Shown here piece by piece: positions 14,278 through 23,256 of a stretch of 32,762 nucleotides of DNA. Within the stretch, counting starts at the first letter, position 1; each line of letters starts with the position of its first letter. This DNA comes from Nitrospira sp. (lineage in GTDB: Bacteria; Nitrospirota; Nitrospiria; Nitrospirales; Nitrospiraceae), in the NCBI GenBank assembly GCA_024331045.1, contig JANDJC010000031.1:1-32762 (forward strand), read 5' to 3'. The notes below the pieces were generated by a model. The model saw only the letters and a list, made by a program, of their open reading frames with translations, searched no databases and was not told the origin of the DNA. The translations under genes and the position numbers were made by a program.

Positions 14278-15392
14278 TGAGCCACTCGGTTGACTTGCAG
14301 AGGGGCCAGCGATGTTACTGGCTCGCTACGGCTGTTGGGCTTTGGCTGCTGGTGATTGTTCCCTCCGTTACGGGAGCGGATGAGGGAAACACAAATAGCG
14401 TCGATGTCAACCTCGAAGTCGAGACGGTTGTCAGTTGGCAAAGGACGCGAGCCGATCAGCAGGATGGATTTCCTGTCAGTGTGCAGGCCTTAACGAGCAC
14501 TGACTCCGGTGTCTTGTTCGCCGGCTCGTTTGGTCAAGGGATTTTTCGCACTGTTGATCGAGGTGGCACCTGGGTAGCTGTCGGAACGGGAGTAACCGAC
14601 CCCTTTATTCTGAGTTTAACGGTCGGTCGAGACGGCTCCATTTACGCGGGGACGTTGCGGGGGGGTGTTTTCCGGTCGCGCGATGAAGGGGCGACATGGC
14701 AGGCGGTGAACACGGGTCTCAAGCGCCTCCAGGTCAAGACGCTCATGGCGGCGGCGGATGCGTTGTATGCGGGAACGGGCGATGGTGTGTACCGATTTGA
14801 GGAAGCAACCAATCGGTGGACGGTGGTCACTGCCGGACTTGACGATGTGTTGGTCCATGCGTTGGCGCGTACCCCCGACGGCACATTGTACGCCGGAACG
14901 TCAGGGAAGGGCGTTCTTCGCTATGCTCCTCGGTCGTCGGGGTGGGTTCGCTTGCCGCAGGGGCTGAAGAGTCAGGACGGCTTGATCGAAAACTTCATCC
15001 GGGTGCTGGTGATTGATCAAGACAATGCCATCTTAGCCGGTACGTTCGACGGAGGTGTTTTCCGGAGCACAGACGGGGGAACGACGTGGCGGCCGATCAG
15101 CCGGAGGCTCCCGAATGATTCGATTCGTGGAATTGTCCTCTTGGGGGCTGACGTGATTGTTGCGACGGGAAACGGTATTTTCAAAACCTCGGATCACGGC
15201 AAGCGATGGGTCGCGATCAATAAGGGGTTAAAAAGCTTATCCATTCAAACCCTGATTGTTTCCGGCGATGGCTGTCTCTATGCGGGGACCAGCGAGGGAG
15301 TCTTTCGAAGTGACGATGGAATAGCCTGGATTGCGGTGAACCGGGGATTAGAAGGAGGCCCTCCACCCGCGCCGTTTCGGTTTCAAGAATAA
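14274..15392 (+). CDS. Exported seven-repeat beta-propeller protein (BNR/Ycf48-like)
   Basis: This 372-residue protein starts at ATG 14274, overlapping the tatC stop. An N-terminal hydrophobic export segment (about residues 21-38) ends near SVTGADEG. Seven repeats of about 40 residues follow, each of the form xYAGTxxGVFRSxDxGxTW: AGSFGQGIFRTVDRGGTW, AGTLRGGVFRSRDEGATW, AGTGDGVYRF, AGTSGKGVLRY, AGTFDGGVFRSTDGGTTW, ATGNGIFKTSDHGKRW and AGTSEGVFRSDDGIAW. This is the BNR/Ycf48-like propeller pattern with seven blades. The Asp-box motifs are structural; no sialidase catalytic set is seen. It is probably a periplasmic binding or assembly factor, and its partner is unknown. Confidence 0.85.
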   Translation: MMSHSVDLQRGQRCYWLATAVGLWLLVIVPSVTGADEGNTNSVDVNLEVETVVSWQRTRADQQDGFPVSVQALTSTDSGVLFAGSFGQGIFRTVDRGGTWVAVGTGVTDPFILSLTVGRDGSIYAGTLRGGVFRSRDEGATWQAVNTGLKRLQVKTLMAAADALYAGTGDGVYRFEEATNRWTVVTAGLDDVLVHALARTPDGTLYAGTSGKGVLRYAPRSSGWVRLPQGLKSQDGLIENFIRVLVIDQDNAILAGTFDGGVFRSTDGGTTWRPISRRLPNDSIRGIVLLGADVIVATGNGIFKTSDHGKRWVAINKGLKSLSIQTLIVSGDGCLYAGTSEGVFRSDDGIAWIAVNRGLEGGPPPAPFRFQE

Positions 15393-15434
15393 CATGACGC
15401 GATTACCCTTTGGGGGAACGAAAGGATTTCCTTC

Positions 15435-15947
15435 ATGGCCACTCCACAGCAAGATGTGCGGGCAACCATTTCGGTTATGACGAAGGGGACTCCCCTGGGA
15501 GAAATTGTGATCAGGTTTTTCCCGGAGGTCGCGCCCAATCACGTGGCGAACTTTTTGAAGCTGGCACGAGAGGGGTTTTACGATGGCACCACATTTCATC
15601 GCGTGATCCCTGGCTTTGTCATTCAAGGAGGGGATCCCTATAGCAAACAAGCGAACCGTGCGCTGCATGGAACGGGCGGACCCGGCTATACGATCAAGGC
15701 TGAATTCAACAGCAAACCCCACAAACGCGGCATTGTCTCGATGGCCAGGAGCAGTGATCCCGACAGTGCGGGATCCCAATTTTTCATCTGTGTCGCCGAT
15801 GCCTTCTTCTTGGATTGGCAGTACACGGTGTTTGGTGAAGTGGTCAGTGGGATGGAGGTGGTGGACAAGGTGGCCAATGTGAAACGGGACGGGCTGGATA
15901 ACCCAGTGGAACGTGTCGAGATGACGGTGACGGTAGAGGAAGGGTGA
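15435..15947 (+). CDS. Peptidyl-prolyl cis-trans isomerase, cyclophilin type
   Basis: A 170-residue single-domain cyclophilin that speeds proline isomerisation during protein folding. Active-site landmarks are FYDGTTFHRVIPGFVIQGGD (catalytic Arg in FHRV), a GIVSMARSSDPDSAGSQFF block and FLDWQYTVFGEVVSGMEVV. The usual cyclosporin-binding Trp region reads FLDWQYTVFG. No signal peptide is present, so it is cytoplasmic. AAGGA lies about nine bases before ATG 15435. It sits 42 bases after the propeller gene and could be in the same transcript. Confidence 0.95.
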   Translation: MATPQQDVRATISVMTKGTPLGEIVIRFFPEVAPNHVANFLKLAREGFYDGTTFHRVIPGFVIQGGDPYSKQANRALHGTGGPGYTIKAEFNSKPHKRGIVSMARSSDPDSAGSQFFICVADAFFLDWQYTVFGEVVSGMEVVDKVANVKRDGLDNPVERVEMTVTVEEG

Positions 15948-15977
15948 TGTGCGGAGGGAGGGGAAGGGGAGTGAAAC

Positions 15978-16721
15978 ATGGGGCCACAATCCGACGGCTG
16001 TCCGAGATTCTTCCTGCTCCTGACGGTCATGGTGGTCGCTCTGATCGCTCTGATGGACGGCTGCGCCATTCCTCAGGTTCCGTCCCGGATTGTCTACGAA
16101 GACCCGGTCAATTTCGTGCGGTTGGAAACGGACAAGACCGTGCTACCGGAATGGCCGCAAGGCCATTTTTCGCATCCTGCCCCCTTGGGCAAAGAGGTCA
16201 TGCGGACCGTGTTATCGGGTCTGAGGATCCAAGAGCATCGCATTCTGCCGCAGCAATGGATCCAAGGCGTGGCTCCCATTGTACCGGCTTTTGACGAGGA
16301 AGAAGTGGAGTGGTTATCTGAACAGTTGGCTGAAGGATTGGCGCAGGCGCGCTATAACGAACGGGTGACATTTTACTTAAGCGAGCCGCTCACGTTTTTT
16401 CGCCGAATGGTGACATCGGGCGGACTTTACGTGCGGGGAAACGAATTGCACATCTTGTTGGGAAACTGGAAGATCGTCTATGGGATTCCCGCTTATGGCA
16501 TGATCTACGACCGGAGATATCCGATGCGACCTACCGCTGCCAAAGGATTTGACCTCCTGTTTGAACCGGCCGAAGCGATCATCCCGCAACATAGCAGCTT
16601 GCTGGATGATCTGGTTGCCAACACGAAGGACGAATTGGTCATCGACTTGAGCAAATTGGCTGTTTCACCCAAGACCGGATCGGGTGGGCCCACCTCGTCC
16701 CCTTCTCTGAATTTGAATTAA
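15978..16721 (+). CDS. Lipoprotein of unknown function
   Basis: The 247-residue product has an N-terminal hydrophobic segment (LLLTVMVVALIALMDGC) ending in a Cys that is probably lipidated, although Asp at -2 makes the lipobox atypical. The TPR lipoprotein at 6349 has the same D-G-C ending. The mature part has no recognised domain. It contains a helix with EEEVEWLSEQLAEGLAQARY and a beta-rich stretch with YNERVTFYLSEPLTFFRRMV, GGLYVRGNELHILLGNW and a Tyr-rich YGIPAYGMIYDRRYP. The tail is Ser/Pro-rich. The start ATG 15978 follows GGGGAG about 10 bases upstream. No function is proposed. Confidence 0.75.
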   Translation: MGPQSDGCPRFFLLLTVMVVALIALMDGCAIPQVPSRIVYEDPVNFVRLETDKTVLPEWPQGHFSHPAPLGKEVMRTVLSGLRIQEHRILPQQWIQGVAPIVPAFDEEEVEWLSEQLAEGLAQARYNERVTFYLSEPLTFFRRMVTSGGLYVRGNELHILLGNWKIVYGIPAYGMIYDRRYPMRPTAAKGFDLLFEPAEAIIPQHSSLLDDLVANTKDELVIDLSKLAVSPKTGSGGPTSSPSLNLN

Positions 16722-16756
16722 ATAACTTGAATTGAATATGGAAACACACAGGGAAA

Positions 16757-17704
16757 TCATTCGGACGCCATCCGCCCCATTGCCATCAACGGCACGGCCT
16801 TGATGGCCTCGTAAATGGTCGGCCATCCCAGTTTGCTGCGGCCGTGGGCTCGATTGCGGAAGCGAATCGGAATCTCTCGCACCCGTGCATGCTGGCGAAG
16901 AGCTCGCCACGCCATCTCAACCTGAAATACGTATCCCTTCGCATGGACGCGTTGAAGATCGATCTGGGTTAAGAGCGCTCGGCGGAAACAACGGAACCCT
17001 CCAGTCCAATCGCGGATCCTGCTACCGAGGAACATTCGGACATAGAGGTTCCCAAGTTGGGAAATGAGGCGCCTGCGCGCATCCCAATCCTCGACACTAC
17101 CGCCTCGAATATAGCGACTGCCGATGACCAGATCAGCCGAAGTGCTGTGGTAGACCAGCCTCGGCAAGTCCCAGGGGGCATGGCTCAAATCGCAGTCCAT
17201 CTCGATGATGAGTTGGTAATCCCGCACAAGCGCCCACTGAAACCCTGCAATATAAGCCGAGCCCAGCCCGTCTTTTTGGGGACGATGGAGCACATGAATG
17301 AAGGGGTGCCGCCGACTGAGCTCATCCGCCAACACCCCTGTGCCGTCAGGCGAATTGTCATCGACAATGAGGATGTCCGTCATCAGGTATTTGCGGATGG
17401 CATCCGTTACCGTCTCGAGATTTTGCCGCTCATTGTACGTGGGGAGAACAACGAGAATGGGCTGATCGAACTGAAAGGCACAGCGAGGAAGCAGGGAACC
17501 AATTGATAACGGAGGGTTGTGGAGGAGGTCTCGTTTCTCTGAAGAGGAGGGCCAGTCAATGGCCACAATGGCGCTATCTATGCCGTTGGCGATCAAGACC
17601 TCGGCTAATTCAAATGTGGGCACGAGAAAGAGCTCATCGGGCTTGAATTCGCTCCGATGAGGAAGCTCCTCCACTCGTGTGATTCGCCGATACTGCATAA
17701 CCAT
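16757..17704 (-). CDS. GT2 glycosyltransferase, polyprenol-phosphate mannose synthase-like, with N-terminal extension
   Basis: Residues 82-310 of this 315-residue protein are a dolichol/polyprenyl-phosphate mannosyltransferase-type GT2 domain: VVLPTYNERQNLETV, DILIVDDNSPDGTG, IEMDCDLSHAPWDLPRL (DxD-type metal site DCD), VIGSRYIRGGSVEDW and DWTGGFRCFRR. It would transfer a hexose from a nucleotide sugar to a lipid carrier at the inner face of the membrane. There is no C-terminal GtrA or membrane domain. About 80 residues before the catalytic fold are unlike the family, and no start codon exists close to the GT core, so the extension appears real. Two ATGs (17704, 17698) are possible starts. 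Confidence 0.88.
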   Translation of the reverse strand: MVMQYRRITRVEELPHRSEFKPDELFLVPTFELAEVLIANGIDSAIVAIDWPSSSEKRDLLHNPPLSIGSLLPRCAFQFDQPILVVLPTYNERQNLETVTDAIRKYLMTDILIVDDNSPDGTGVLADELSRRHPFIHVLHRPQKDGLGSAYIAGFQWALVRDYQLIIEMDCDLSHAPWDLPRLVYHSTSADLVIGSRYIRGGSVEDWDARRRLISQLGNLYVRMFLGSRIRDWTGGFRCFRRALLTQIDLQRVHAKGYVFQVEMAWRALRQHARVREIPIRFRNRAHGRSKLGWPTIYEAIKAVPLMAMGRMASE

Positions 17705-18086
17705 TGACGTCTAGACCCATCGGCCGGGGAGCAACGAGGAAAGATTTTAGGAAGGAGCTGTTGGAACCGTGGCAGTCTTGATGCCATCGGATGGTTACAC
17801 GGTAGGCGACGGATGAGCAACTGGTGATCAGTGGCTCCGTTGCGCATGACCGATTCTGCAATGGCGCTACCGAGTCCAGCGAAAAGCCCGGAAAGATTCG
17901 GCCCGTCCCTCCTTCCATCATTCCTCACGCCACCGTCCATCATTGTAGAGAACCACCATGGTGTGAGCAAGGTTACGAGAAAAGTGTGGTAGCCGTATTT
18001 TGACAGTGATCGAGAGGCTGTGCTAAGTTCCGCGGCAGTTTTGGGGGGTGACCATTCTTTTTCCACCATCAAGTCAGGATCAACGT
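17705..18086. other. Divergent intergenic region of about 380 bases
   Basis: It separates the leftward glycosyltransferase gene from the rightward reductase gene. No convincing ORF is present. A perfect -35-like TTGACA at 18000-18005 is followed by a weak -10; this is annotated separately. Nothing else is recognised. Confidence 0.5.
18000..18027 (+). promoter_or_regulatory. Possible promoter for the ferredoxin-NADP reductase gene
   Basis: TTGACA at 18000-18005 is a perfect -35. The best -10 is GCTAAG at 18022-18027 (16-base spacer, three of six matches), preceded by TGT, so it is weak. The start codon at 18087 would leave a leader of roughly 50 bases. Confidence 0.35.
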
Positions 18087-19439
18087 ATGAGCAGAACGCG
18101 AGCGCACGTTGTCATTGTGGTTGGGGCCGGGCCGGCGGGAATGGCGGTGACCAGTGCCCTGGCGAAGGCCGGTCATGAGGTGATCATTTTAAATCGGGAC
18201 ATTAAATTTGGTGGTTTAGCCGAGTACGGCATTTTTCCGGCCAAACTCAAACTTCGGGGTGGACTCAAGAAACAGTATTGGGAATTGCTGGAACAGCCGA
18301 ATGTTCATTATTTCGGCAATGTTTCGGTGGGAAATGGGAAAGACCTCACGGTTGAGGAAGTGCGGGGACTTGGCGCTTCCGCTGTGGTGTTTACTGTGGG
18401 GGCGCAAGGGACCAAGGCGATCGGCGTTGAGGGCGACACGGCGCAGGGGGTCTATCATGCAAAAGATGTGGTGTACCACTTTAATCGCTTGCCGGGGTAT
18501 GCCGATCGCCCCTTTGAGATGGGCAACCATGTTGCCGTGATTGGGGCTGGTGATGTGATGGTGGATATCGCCCATTGGCTCATCCGCTATAAAAAAATTG
18601 AGCGAGTCACCGCCATTGTGCGGCGTGGACCGGCAGAGCGCAAATACAACCCCAAGGAGATCAGGGCCGTGTGCGCAAACATGGATCTCGATGGTATCAA
18701 GCAAGAGTTTGATCGCATCAGGGAACGGCTGATCGCGGTGGGGCAGAATCCTGACCAGGTGTTAAAGGAGCTCCTGGATGAGTTCACAAAGTGCGAGCCC
18801 AAAGTGAGTGAAACGAAAATGGGCTTTCGATTTCTTGCGTCTCCCAAACGAGTTCTCGTTAGAGACGACAATCGTGTCAGAGGACTAGAGCTCGAAGACA
18901 ATAGGCTCGAGCGAAAGGGCGATGAGACCGTGGCGGTGGGACTCAAGCGCTATGAAGAATTCTCTTGCGATGCCGTGATTTTTGCCGTCGGTGACAAGGT
19001 GGATGAGACACTGGGGCTCCCTTACAAGGGAGGTATGTTTGTGACGAATCCGCATAAGACAGGGAATGAGCCTGACGATGCCATGTTTCAAGCGTACGAC
19101 GAATCGGCTGGCAAGGTTGTGGACGGCGTTTTCTTGGCAGGATGGGCGAGGAAAGCCAGCGAAGGGCTCGTGGGAGTGGCTAAGCGCGATGGCGACTGGT
19201 GCGCTGAAGTGGTGGAGCGGTACTTGGCGACCAAGACTCCCGGTGAAGACGTATCCTCTATTCTTGAGAAGTTGCGTCAAAAGTTGAAAGAACGGAAGAG
19301 TTACCCTGTGACCGTTCAGGGGCTACGCGCGCTCGAGGCCGCCGAGCGGGCCCATCAAGGCGACCCTAACTGTATTGGAGAATTCAAATTCGCTTCCAAT
19401 CACGAAATGATTCGCGTGATCGAACAAGCGGGAGCCTAA
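18087..19439 (+). CDS. FAD-dependent ferredoxin-NADP reductase, adrenodoxin/FprA type
   Basis: A 450-residue two-dinucleotide-fold flavoprotein. The FAD-binding start VVIVVGAGPAGMAVTSALA is followed by NRDIKFGGLAEYGIFPAKLK, and an NAD(P)-binding VAVIGAGDVMVDIA lies near residue 155. The C-terminal VFLAGWARKASEGLVGVAK corresponds to the GWxKxGxxGxxG motif of adrenodoxin-type ferredoxin-NADP reductases; it also resembles the small subunit of glutamate synthase. It probably moves electrons between ferredoxin and NADP(H); a 2-oxoacid or reductive carbon-fixation partner is speculative. The frame is open upstream to 18048, but ATG 18087 behind AGGA begins right before the FAD motif. It converges with nadK, leaving 27 bases. 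Confidence 0.82.
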   Translation: MSRTRAHVVIVVGAGPAGMAVTSALAKAGHEVIILNRDIKFGGLAEYGIFPAKLKLRGGLKKQYWELLEQPNVHYFGNVSVGNGKDLTVEEVRGLGASAVVFTVGAQGTKAIGVEGDTAQGVYHAKDVVYHFNRLPGYADRPFEMGNHVAVIGAGDVMVDIAHWLIRYKKIERVTAIVRRGPAERKYNPKEIRAVCANMDLDGIKQEFDRIRERLIAVGQNPDQVLKELLDEFTKCEPKVSETKMGFRFLASPKRVLVRDDNRVRGLELEDNRLERKGDETVAVGLKRYEEFSCDAVIFAVGDKVDETLGLPYKGGMFVTNPHKTGNEPDDAMFQAYDESAGKVVDGVFLAGWARKASEGLVGVAKRDGDWCAEVVERYLATKTPGEDVSSILEKLRQKLKERKSYPVTVQGLRALEAAERAHQGDPNCIGEFKFASNHEMIRVIEQAGA

Positions 19440-19466
19440 TCGGCTTCGTCATTGCCAACGGAGACG

Positions 19467-20327
19467 TTATCTATCTCCCCACTTCAGTTTCTCCCGTAAG
19501 ACATCGTAGTAGTGGCTTTCTGGGAAACGGATGAGCTTGGTTCGACGGTCGGACACTCGCACGAGTGTCGTGTCCCCTTGAACAATCGATACTCCAACTT
19601 GCCCGTCCAACGTAGCCATGGCTCCGTCATCCCTGCTCGTTAGGATCACTTCGATTTCCACATCCGCCGGGACAATCAACGGGCGATGGCTCAATGTGTG
19701 CGGGCTAATGGGGGTAAGAATCAAGGCCTGAACGGAGGGGTTCACAATGGGGCCGCCCGCGGATAAGGAATAGGCCGTCGAACCAGTTGGCGTGCTAACA
19801 ATCAATCCATCGGCCCGAAGGTTCGTAATGAATTGCCCGCGAATCGCGATTTTTAATTCGATCATGCGGGCGAGGGTGCCTTTGCTGATCACGACGTCGT
19901 TCAAGACGGTACCGGACGCCACCGTTTCTCCATGGCGATGGATAAGTGCGTGAAGCATCAATCGCTCGTCGATGACGAAATCGTTGGTGAACAACCGATC
20001 AAGCGCCCGGTACAAGTCATCGAGCTGCACCTCCGTCAAGAATCCCAGGCCGCCCATGTTGACTCCGAGGATAGGAATACCTCGCTCTGCCGCCAGTCGA
20101 GCAGCGGAGAGGATCGTCCCATCTCCTCCCAAGACAATCAGGACGTCGGCTTGAGCGGCCAATTGCGATTTTTGCACTCCGCCTTGCTCGTTCAAGAGAG
20201 CGGTGGCAGCCGTGTCTAGCAACACTGTAGCGGACCGTTCTCTTAGCCAACACACTAGTCCTTGGAGAGTAGGTTTGATCCCTGAAGACTGCGGTTTGGT
20301 CAGGACACCTATGGTCTTGCTTTGCAT
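19467..20327 (-). CDS. nadK: NAD kinase
   Basis: NadK phosphorylates NAD to NADP and is the only route to NADP. The 286-residue product shows GVLTKPQSSGIKPTL, the ATP-binding LIVLGGDGTILSAARLA (GGDGT), VNMGGLGFLTEVQ and the substrate site GLIVSTPTGSTAYSLSAGG. The N-terminus typical of the family (MQSKTIGVLTK) fits ATG 20327; an in-frame GTG six codons earlier is possible. Neither start has a Shine-Dalgarno. The gene converges with the ferredoxin-NADP reductase gene, so both neighbours act on NADP. It is divergent from clpC. Confidence 0.93.
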   Translation of the reverse strand: MQSKTIGVLTKPQSSGIKPTLQGLVCWLRERSATVLLDTAATALLNEQGGVQKSQLAAQADVLIVLGGDGTILSAARLAAERGIPILGVNMGGLGFLTEVQLDDLYRALDRLFTNDFVIDERLMLHALIHRHGETVASGTVLNDVVISKGTLARMIELKIAIRGQFITNLRADGLIVSTPTGSTAYSLSAGGPIVNPSVQALILTPISPHTLSHRPLIVPADVEIEVILTSRDDGAMATLDGQVGVSIVQGDTTLVRVSDRRTKLIRFPESHYYDVLREKLKWGDR

Positions 20328-20580
20328 GCGGAACCAAAACACCAATCAGATTATGGAAACAGAACGATGCCCCGTCGTTTAAGAAGGCGGCGGATTGTAT
20401 CGAGGACGTTCTTTTTCTGTCAATCAAGGGTGGAGCGAAGAGACGTGCCTTTTCGACAACAACAAGAGGTGGAAACGGTCAAATCCATGGTCAAAAAGTC
20501 GCGACGACAGTTTGAAAAAAGGTTTGTGATTCGCCACCTCGTTCATCTTCATCCGTTGCGCTGTTCTTTATTGTGCAACC
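20328..20580. other. Divergent region between nadK and clpC
   Basis: About 250 bases up to the clpC promoter contain no supported gene; the only open frame on the plus strand (20322-20591) has unnatural composition and runs into the clpC -35. No promoter for nadK was recognised. Confidence 0.5.
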
Positions 20581-20609
20581 TTGACTCATAGAGATACCGC
20601 GGTTAAAAT
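20581..20609 (+). promoter_or_regulatory. Sigma-70 promoter for clpC
   Basis: TTGACT (20581-20586) and TAAAAT (20604-20609) lie exactly 17 bases apart, matching the consensus at five of six positions each. Transcription would begin near 20616, giving a leader of about 70 bases before the ATG at 20689. No CIRCE or CtsR-type operator was recognised. Confidence 0.72.
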
Positions 20610-20688
20610 TAGTTCAGCTTTTTCGCGTGGTTTGTTGCGAGCGGTTGGTGCGCTCGCTCAGAAGCCGAGAGCGAAAGAAGGAGGCAGG

Positions 20689-23115
20689 ATGTTCGAACGA
20701 TTTACGGATAAGGGTCGCAAGATCATCATCCTTGCGCGTGAGGAAGCTGAGCGTCATCAAAACGATTACCTGGGGACGGAACACCTTGTCTTGGCGATCC
20801 TTCGTGAGTCGGATGGCATCGCTCTTATGATTTTGAAAAAAATGGGCCTCTCGACCGAGCAAATTCGCCTAGAGATTGAGCGCAATCTGCCGGGCGGAGG
20901 CACGACGATGACGTTCGGGGAGATCCCCTTCAGTCCAAGGGTCAAGAAGGTGATCGAGTATGGTGTCGAAGAAGCCCGGTTGTTGGGGCACAACCATATT
21001 GGCAGCGAACATCTCCTGCTCGGATTGCTGCGCGAAGAAGAGGGAATTGGAGGGAAAATTCTGCGCAGTCTCGGAGCCAACTTGCTAACCGCTCGCCAAT
21101 TGACCGTCACCTTCCTCCGGAAATCGGCTCCGCGCGAACGCGACCGAAAAAGCAACACCCCCGCCTTGGATGAATTTGGGAGGGATTTGACCCAGTTGGC
21201 CCAAGAAGGTCAACTGGACCCCGTGATTGGGCGAGCCGACGAGATCGAGCGAGTTCTTCAAATCTTGAGCCGAAGAAGCAAGAACAATCCTGTCCTCATC
21301 GGCGAATCGGGGGTCGGCAAGACCGCGATTGTCGAAGGGCTCGCTCAACGAATCGTACAAGCGGAAGTTCCCGACAATTTGCTGTCTCGCCGAGTCATTG
21401 CCTTGGACCTCGGTTCATTAGTGGCCGGGACGAAGTATCGCGGACAGTTTGAGGAACGGCTGAAAGTGGTGATGAAGGAGATCGTACAGGCTGGCAACAT
21501 CATCATTTTCATCGATGAGCTTCATACGCTTGTGGGAGCTGGTGCCGCGGAGGGGTCCATTGATGCTTCGAACATGCTCAAGCCAGCGCTTTCTCGCGGT
21601 GAGATTCAATGTATCGGAGCGACAACGTTGGATGAATATCGCAAGCACATCGAAAAAGATGGAGCGTTGAAGCGGCGATTTCAACCCATTTACGTGCAGC
21701 CACCCAGCGTGGACGAGACGATTCAGATCATCAGCGGTTTGCGCGATCGATATGAAGAACATCACGGAGTCGAGATCACCGATGAAGCGATCGTGGAGGC
21801 GGTCAAATTATCCGATCGGTATATCACCGATCGGTTTTTGCCGGACAAAGCGATCGATCTGATCGACGAGACCGGTTCGCGCGCGAAGCTCCAGACCTAT
21901 GCGCTGCCGCCTGAGTTAAAAGCCTTGGAGCAGGAGCTCAAGAAGGTGTCACGTGAAAAAGAACTGTCGATCTCGATGCAAAATTTTGAAGAAGCTGTCC
22001 GGTATCGGGAGGAAGAGGAGCGCCTGCGCAAGCTTTTGGAAGACTCCAAGCGAGAATGGAAAAAGAGCCAGGAGAAGAATAGGCCTGTGATCGGGAAGGA
22101 AGATGTGGCTTATGTGGTCTCAAAAATGACGGGCATCCCGCTCTTCAAGCTTGAAGAAGAAGAATCGAACAAACTATTAAGGATGGAGGAATTTCTTCAC
22201 AAGCGGGTCGTCGGTCAGGATGAGGCAATTTCCGCCGTGGCTCGGGCTATTCGACGGTCTCGCGCCGGGCTGAAAGACACCCGAAAACCAATTGGGTCAT
22301 TCATCTTCCTCGGGCCGACAGGAGTGGGGAAGACCGAGCTGGCACGGACGTTGGCAGAGTTTCTCTTCAACAGCGAAGATGCGCTGATTCGGGTGGATAT
22401 GTCCGAATACCAAGAGAAATTTACCAGCTCCAGGCTTTTCGGTGCCCCGCCCGGCTACGTGGGATACGAAGAGGGAGGACAATTGACAGAGAAGGTGCGA
22501 CGTCGTCCTTACTCGGTGGTGTTGTTCGATGAAATTGAAAAGGCCCACCCCGACGTTTTCAACGTCTTGCTGCAGGTGTTGGATGACGGGGTGCTAACGG
22601 ACAGCCTGGGCCGGAAAGTGGATTTCAAAAACACCGTGGTCATCATGACCTCCAACATCGGCACCAAAAATATCCAAAAGGGAGTGGCCTTGGGCTTCCA
22701 AAGCACGGAAGAGGAAGTTGCTCGCCGGAAAAAAGAAGAGGTCATGAGTGAACTGCGCAAGTCGTTCAGTCCGGAATTTCTGAATCGAATCGACGAGGTG
22801 GTGGTTTTCCATCAATTAGAGAAAGAACATCTGTACAGCATTTTGGATATATTGCTGCGAGAACTGAACCTCCGATTGCTAGAGAAAGGGATTGAGTTAG
22901 AAGTGGACGACGAGGTGAAACAGTGGCTCATAAAAGAGGGCTATGAACCCCAGTACGGAGCCAGACCGATGCGACGGGCCATTCAGCGGGCAATCGGGGA
23001 TCCCCTTTCCGATGAATTGATTCGAGGACGGTTCAAGGAATGCCGGAAAGTCAAGGTTGTGCTCCGGGATGGCGCTCCTGTCTTTATCCCACAGGAGGCA
23101 ATGGCAGGCGTATAG
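20689..23115 (+). CDS. clpC: ATP-dependent Clp protease ATPase subunit ClpC
   Basis: This 808-residue AAA+ unfoldase feeds proteins into ClpP or acts as a disaggregase. Domains in order are a double Clp N repeat (FTDKGRKIIILAREEA and HNHIGSEHLLLGLLREEE), AAA-1 with Walker A GESGVGKTAIVEG, a middle UVR motif NFEEAVRYREEEERLR, AAA-2 starting VVGQDEAISAVARAIRRSRA with Walker A GPTGVGKTELART, and a C-terminal small domain (EPQYGARPMRRAIQRAIGD). The UVR motif marks it as ClpC rather than ClpA or ClpB. ATG 20689 is preferred over open frame back to 20581 because GGAGG precedes it and family proteins begin MFERFTDKG. No ClpP or McsA/B gene is in the window. Confidence 0.95.
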   Translation: MFERFTDKGRKIIILAREEAERHQNDYLGTEHLVLAILRESDGIALMILKKMGLSTEQIRLEIERNLPGGGTTMTFGEIPFSPRVKKVIEYGVEEARLLGHNHIGSEHLLLGLLREEEGIGGKILRSLGANLLTARQLTVTFLRKSAPRERDRKSNTPALDEFGRDLTQLAQEGQLDPVIGRADEIERVLQILSRRSKNNPVLIGESGVGKTAIVEGLAQRIVQAEVPDNLLSRRVIALDLGSLVAGTKYRGQFEERLKVVMKEIVQAGNIIIFIDELHTLVGAGAAEGSIDASNMLKPALSRGEIQCIGATTLDEYRKHIEKDGALKRRFQPIYVQPPSVDETIQIISGLRDRYEEHHGVEITDEAIVEAVKLSDRYITDRFLPDKAIDLIDETGSRAKLQTYALPPELKALEQELKKVSREKELSISMQNFEEAVRYREEEERLRKLLEDSKREWKKSQEKNRPVIGKEDVAYVVSKMTGIPLFKLEEEESNKLLRMEEFLHKRVVGQDEAISAVARAIRRSRAGLKDTRKPIGSFIFLGPTGVGKTELARTLAEFLFNSEDALIRVDMSEYQEKFTSSRLFGAPPGYVGYEEGGQLTEKVRRRPYSVVLFDEIEKAHPDVFNVLLQVLDDGVLTDSLGRKVDFKNTVVIMTSNIGTKNIQKGVALGFQSTEEEVARRKKEEVMSELRKSFSPEFLNRIDEVVVFHQLEKEHLYSILDILLRELNLRLLEKGIELEVDDEVKQWLIKEGYEPQYGARPMRRAIQRAIGDPLSDELIRGRFKECRKVKVVLRDGAPVFIPQEAMAGV

Positions 23116-23147
23116 TGTTATGGTACCCATCTGTGGTTCCCTCTGAG

Positions 23148-23173
23148 TATGAAATGTTAATATGAAATGTTAA
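23148..23173. repeat. 13-base perfect tandem duplication between clpC and tsaD
   Basis: TATGAAATGTTAA occurs twice without a gap (23148-23160 and 23161-23173), 32 bases after the clpC stop. Each copy contains TTAA. It is too short to be a mobile element. Confidence 0.85.
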
Positions 23174-23256
23174 TCAGTTGGTGGAGGTGGAGAAGCGAGC
23201 AGAGTCTTTTTCTCTTTTCTGAGTAGGCTTCCCAGTTCCCGAGTATCTCGGTATGT

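Noticed and set aside
17605..18072. A 155-codon minus-strand frame across the gap after 17705
   Set aside because: It overlaps the start of the glycosyltransferase in another frame and matches no family.
20322..20591. An 89-codon frame upstream of clpC
   Set aside because: The clpC -35 box overlaps its end, its composition is not protein-like, and it has no Shine-Dalgarno.
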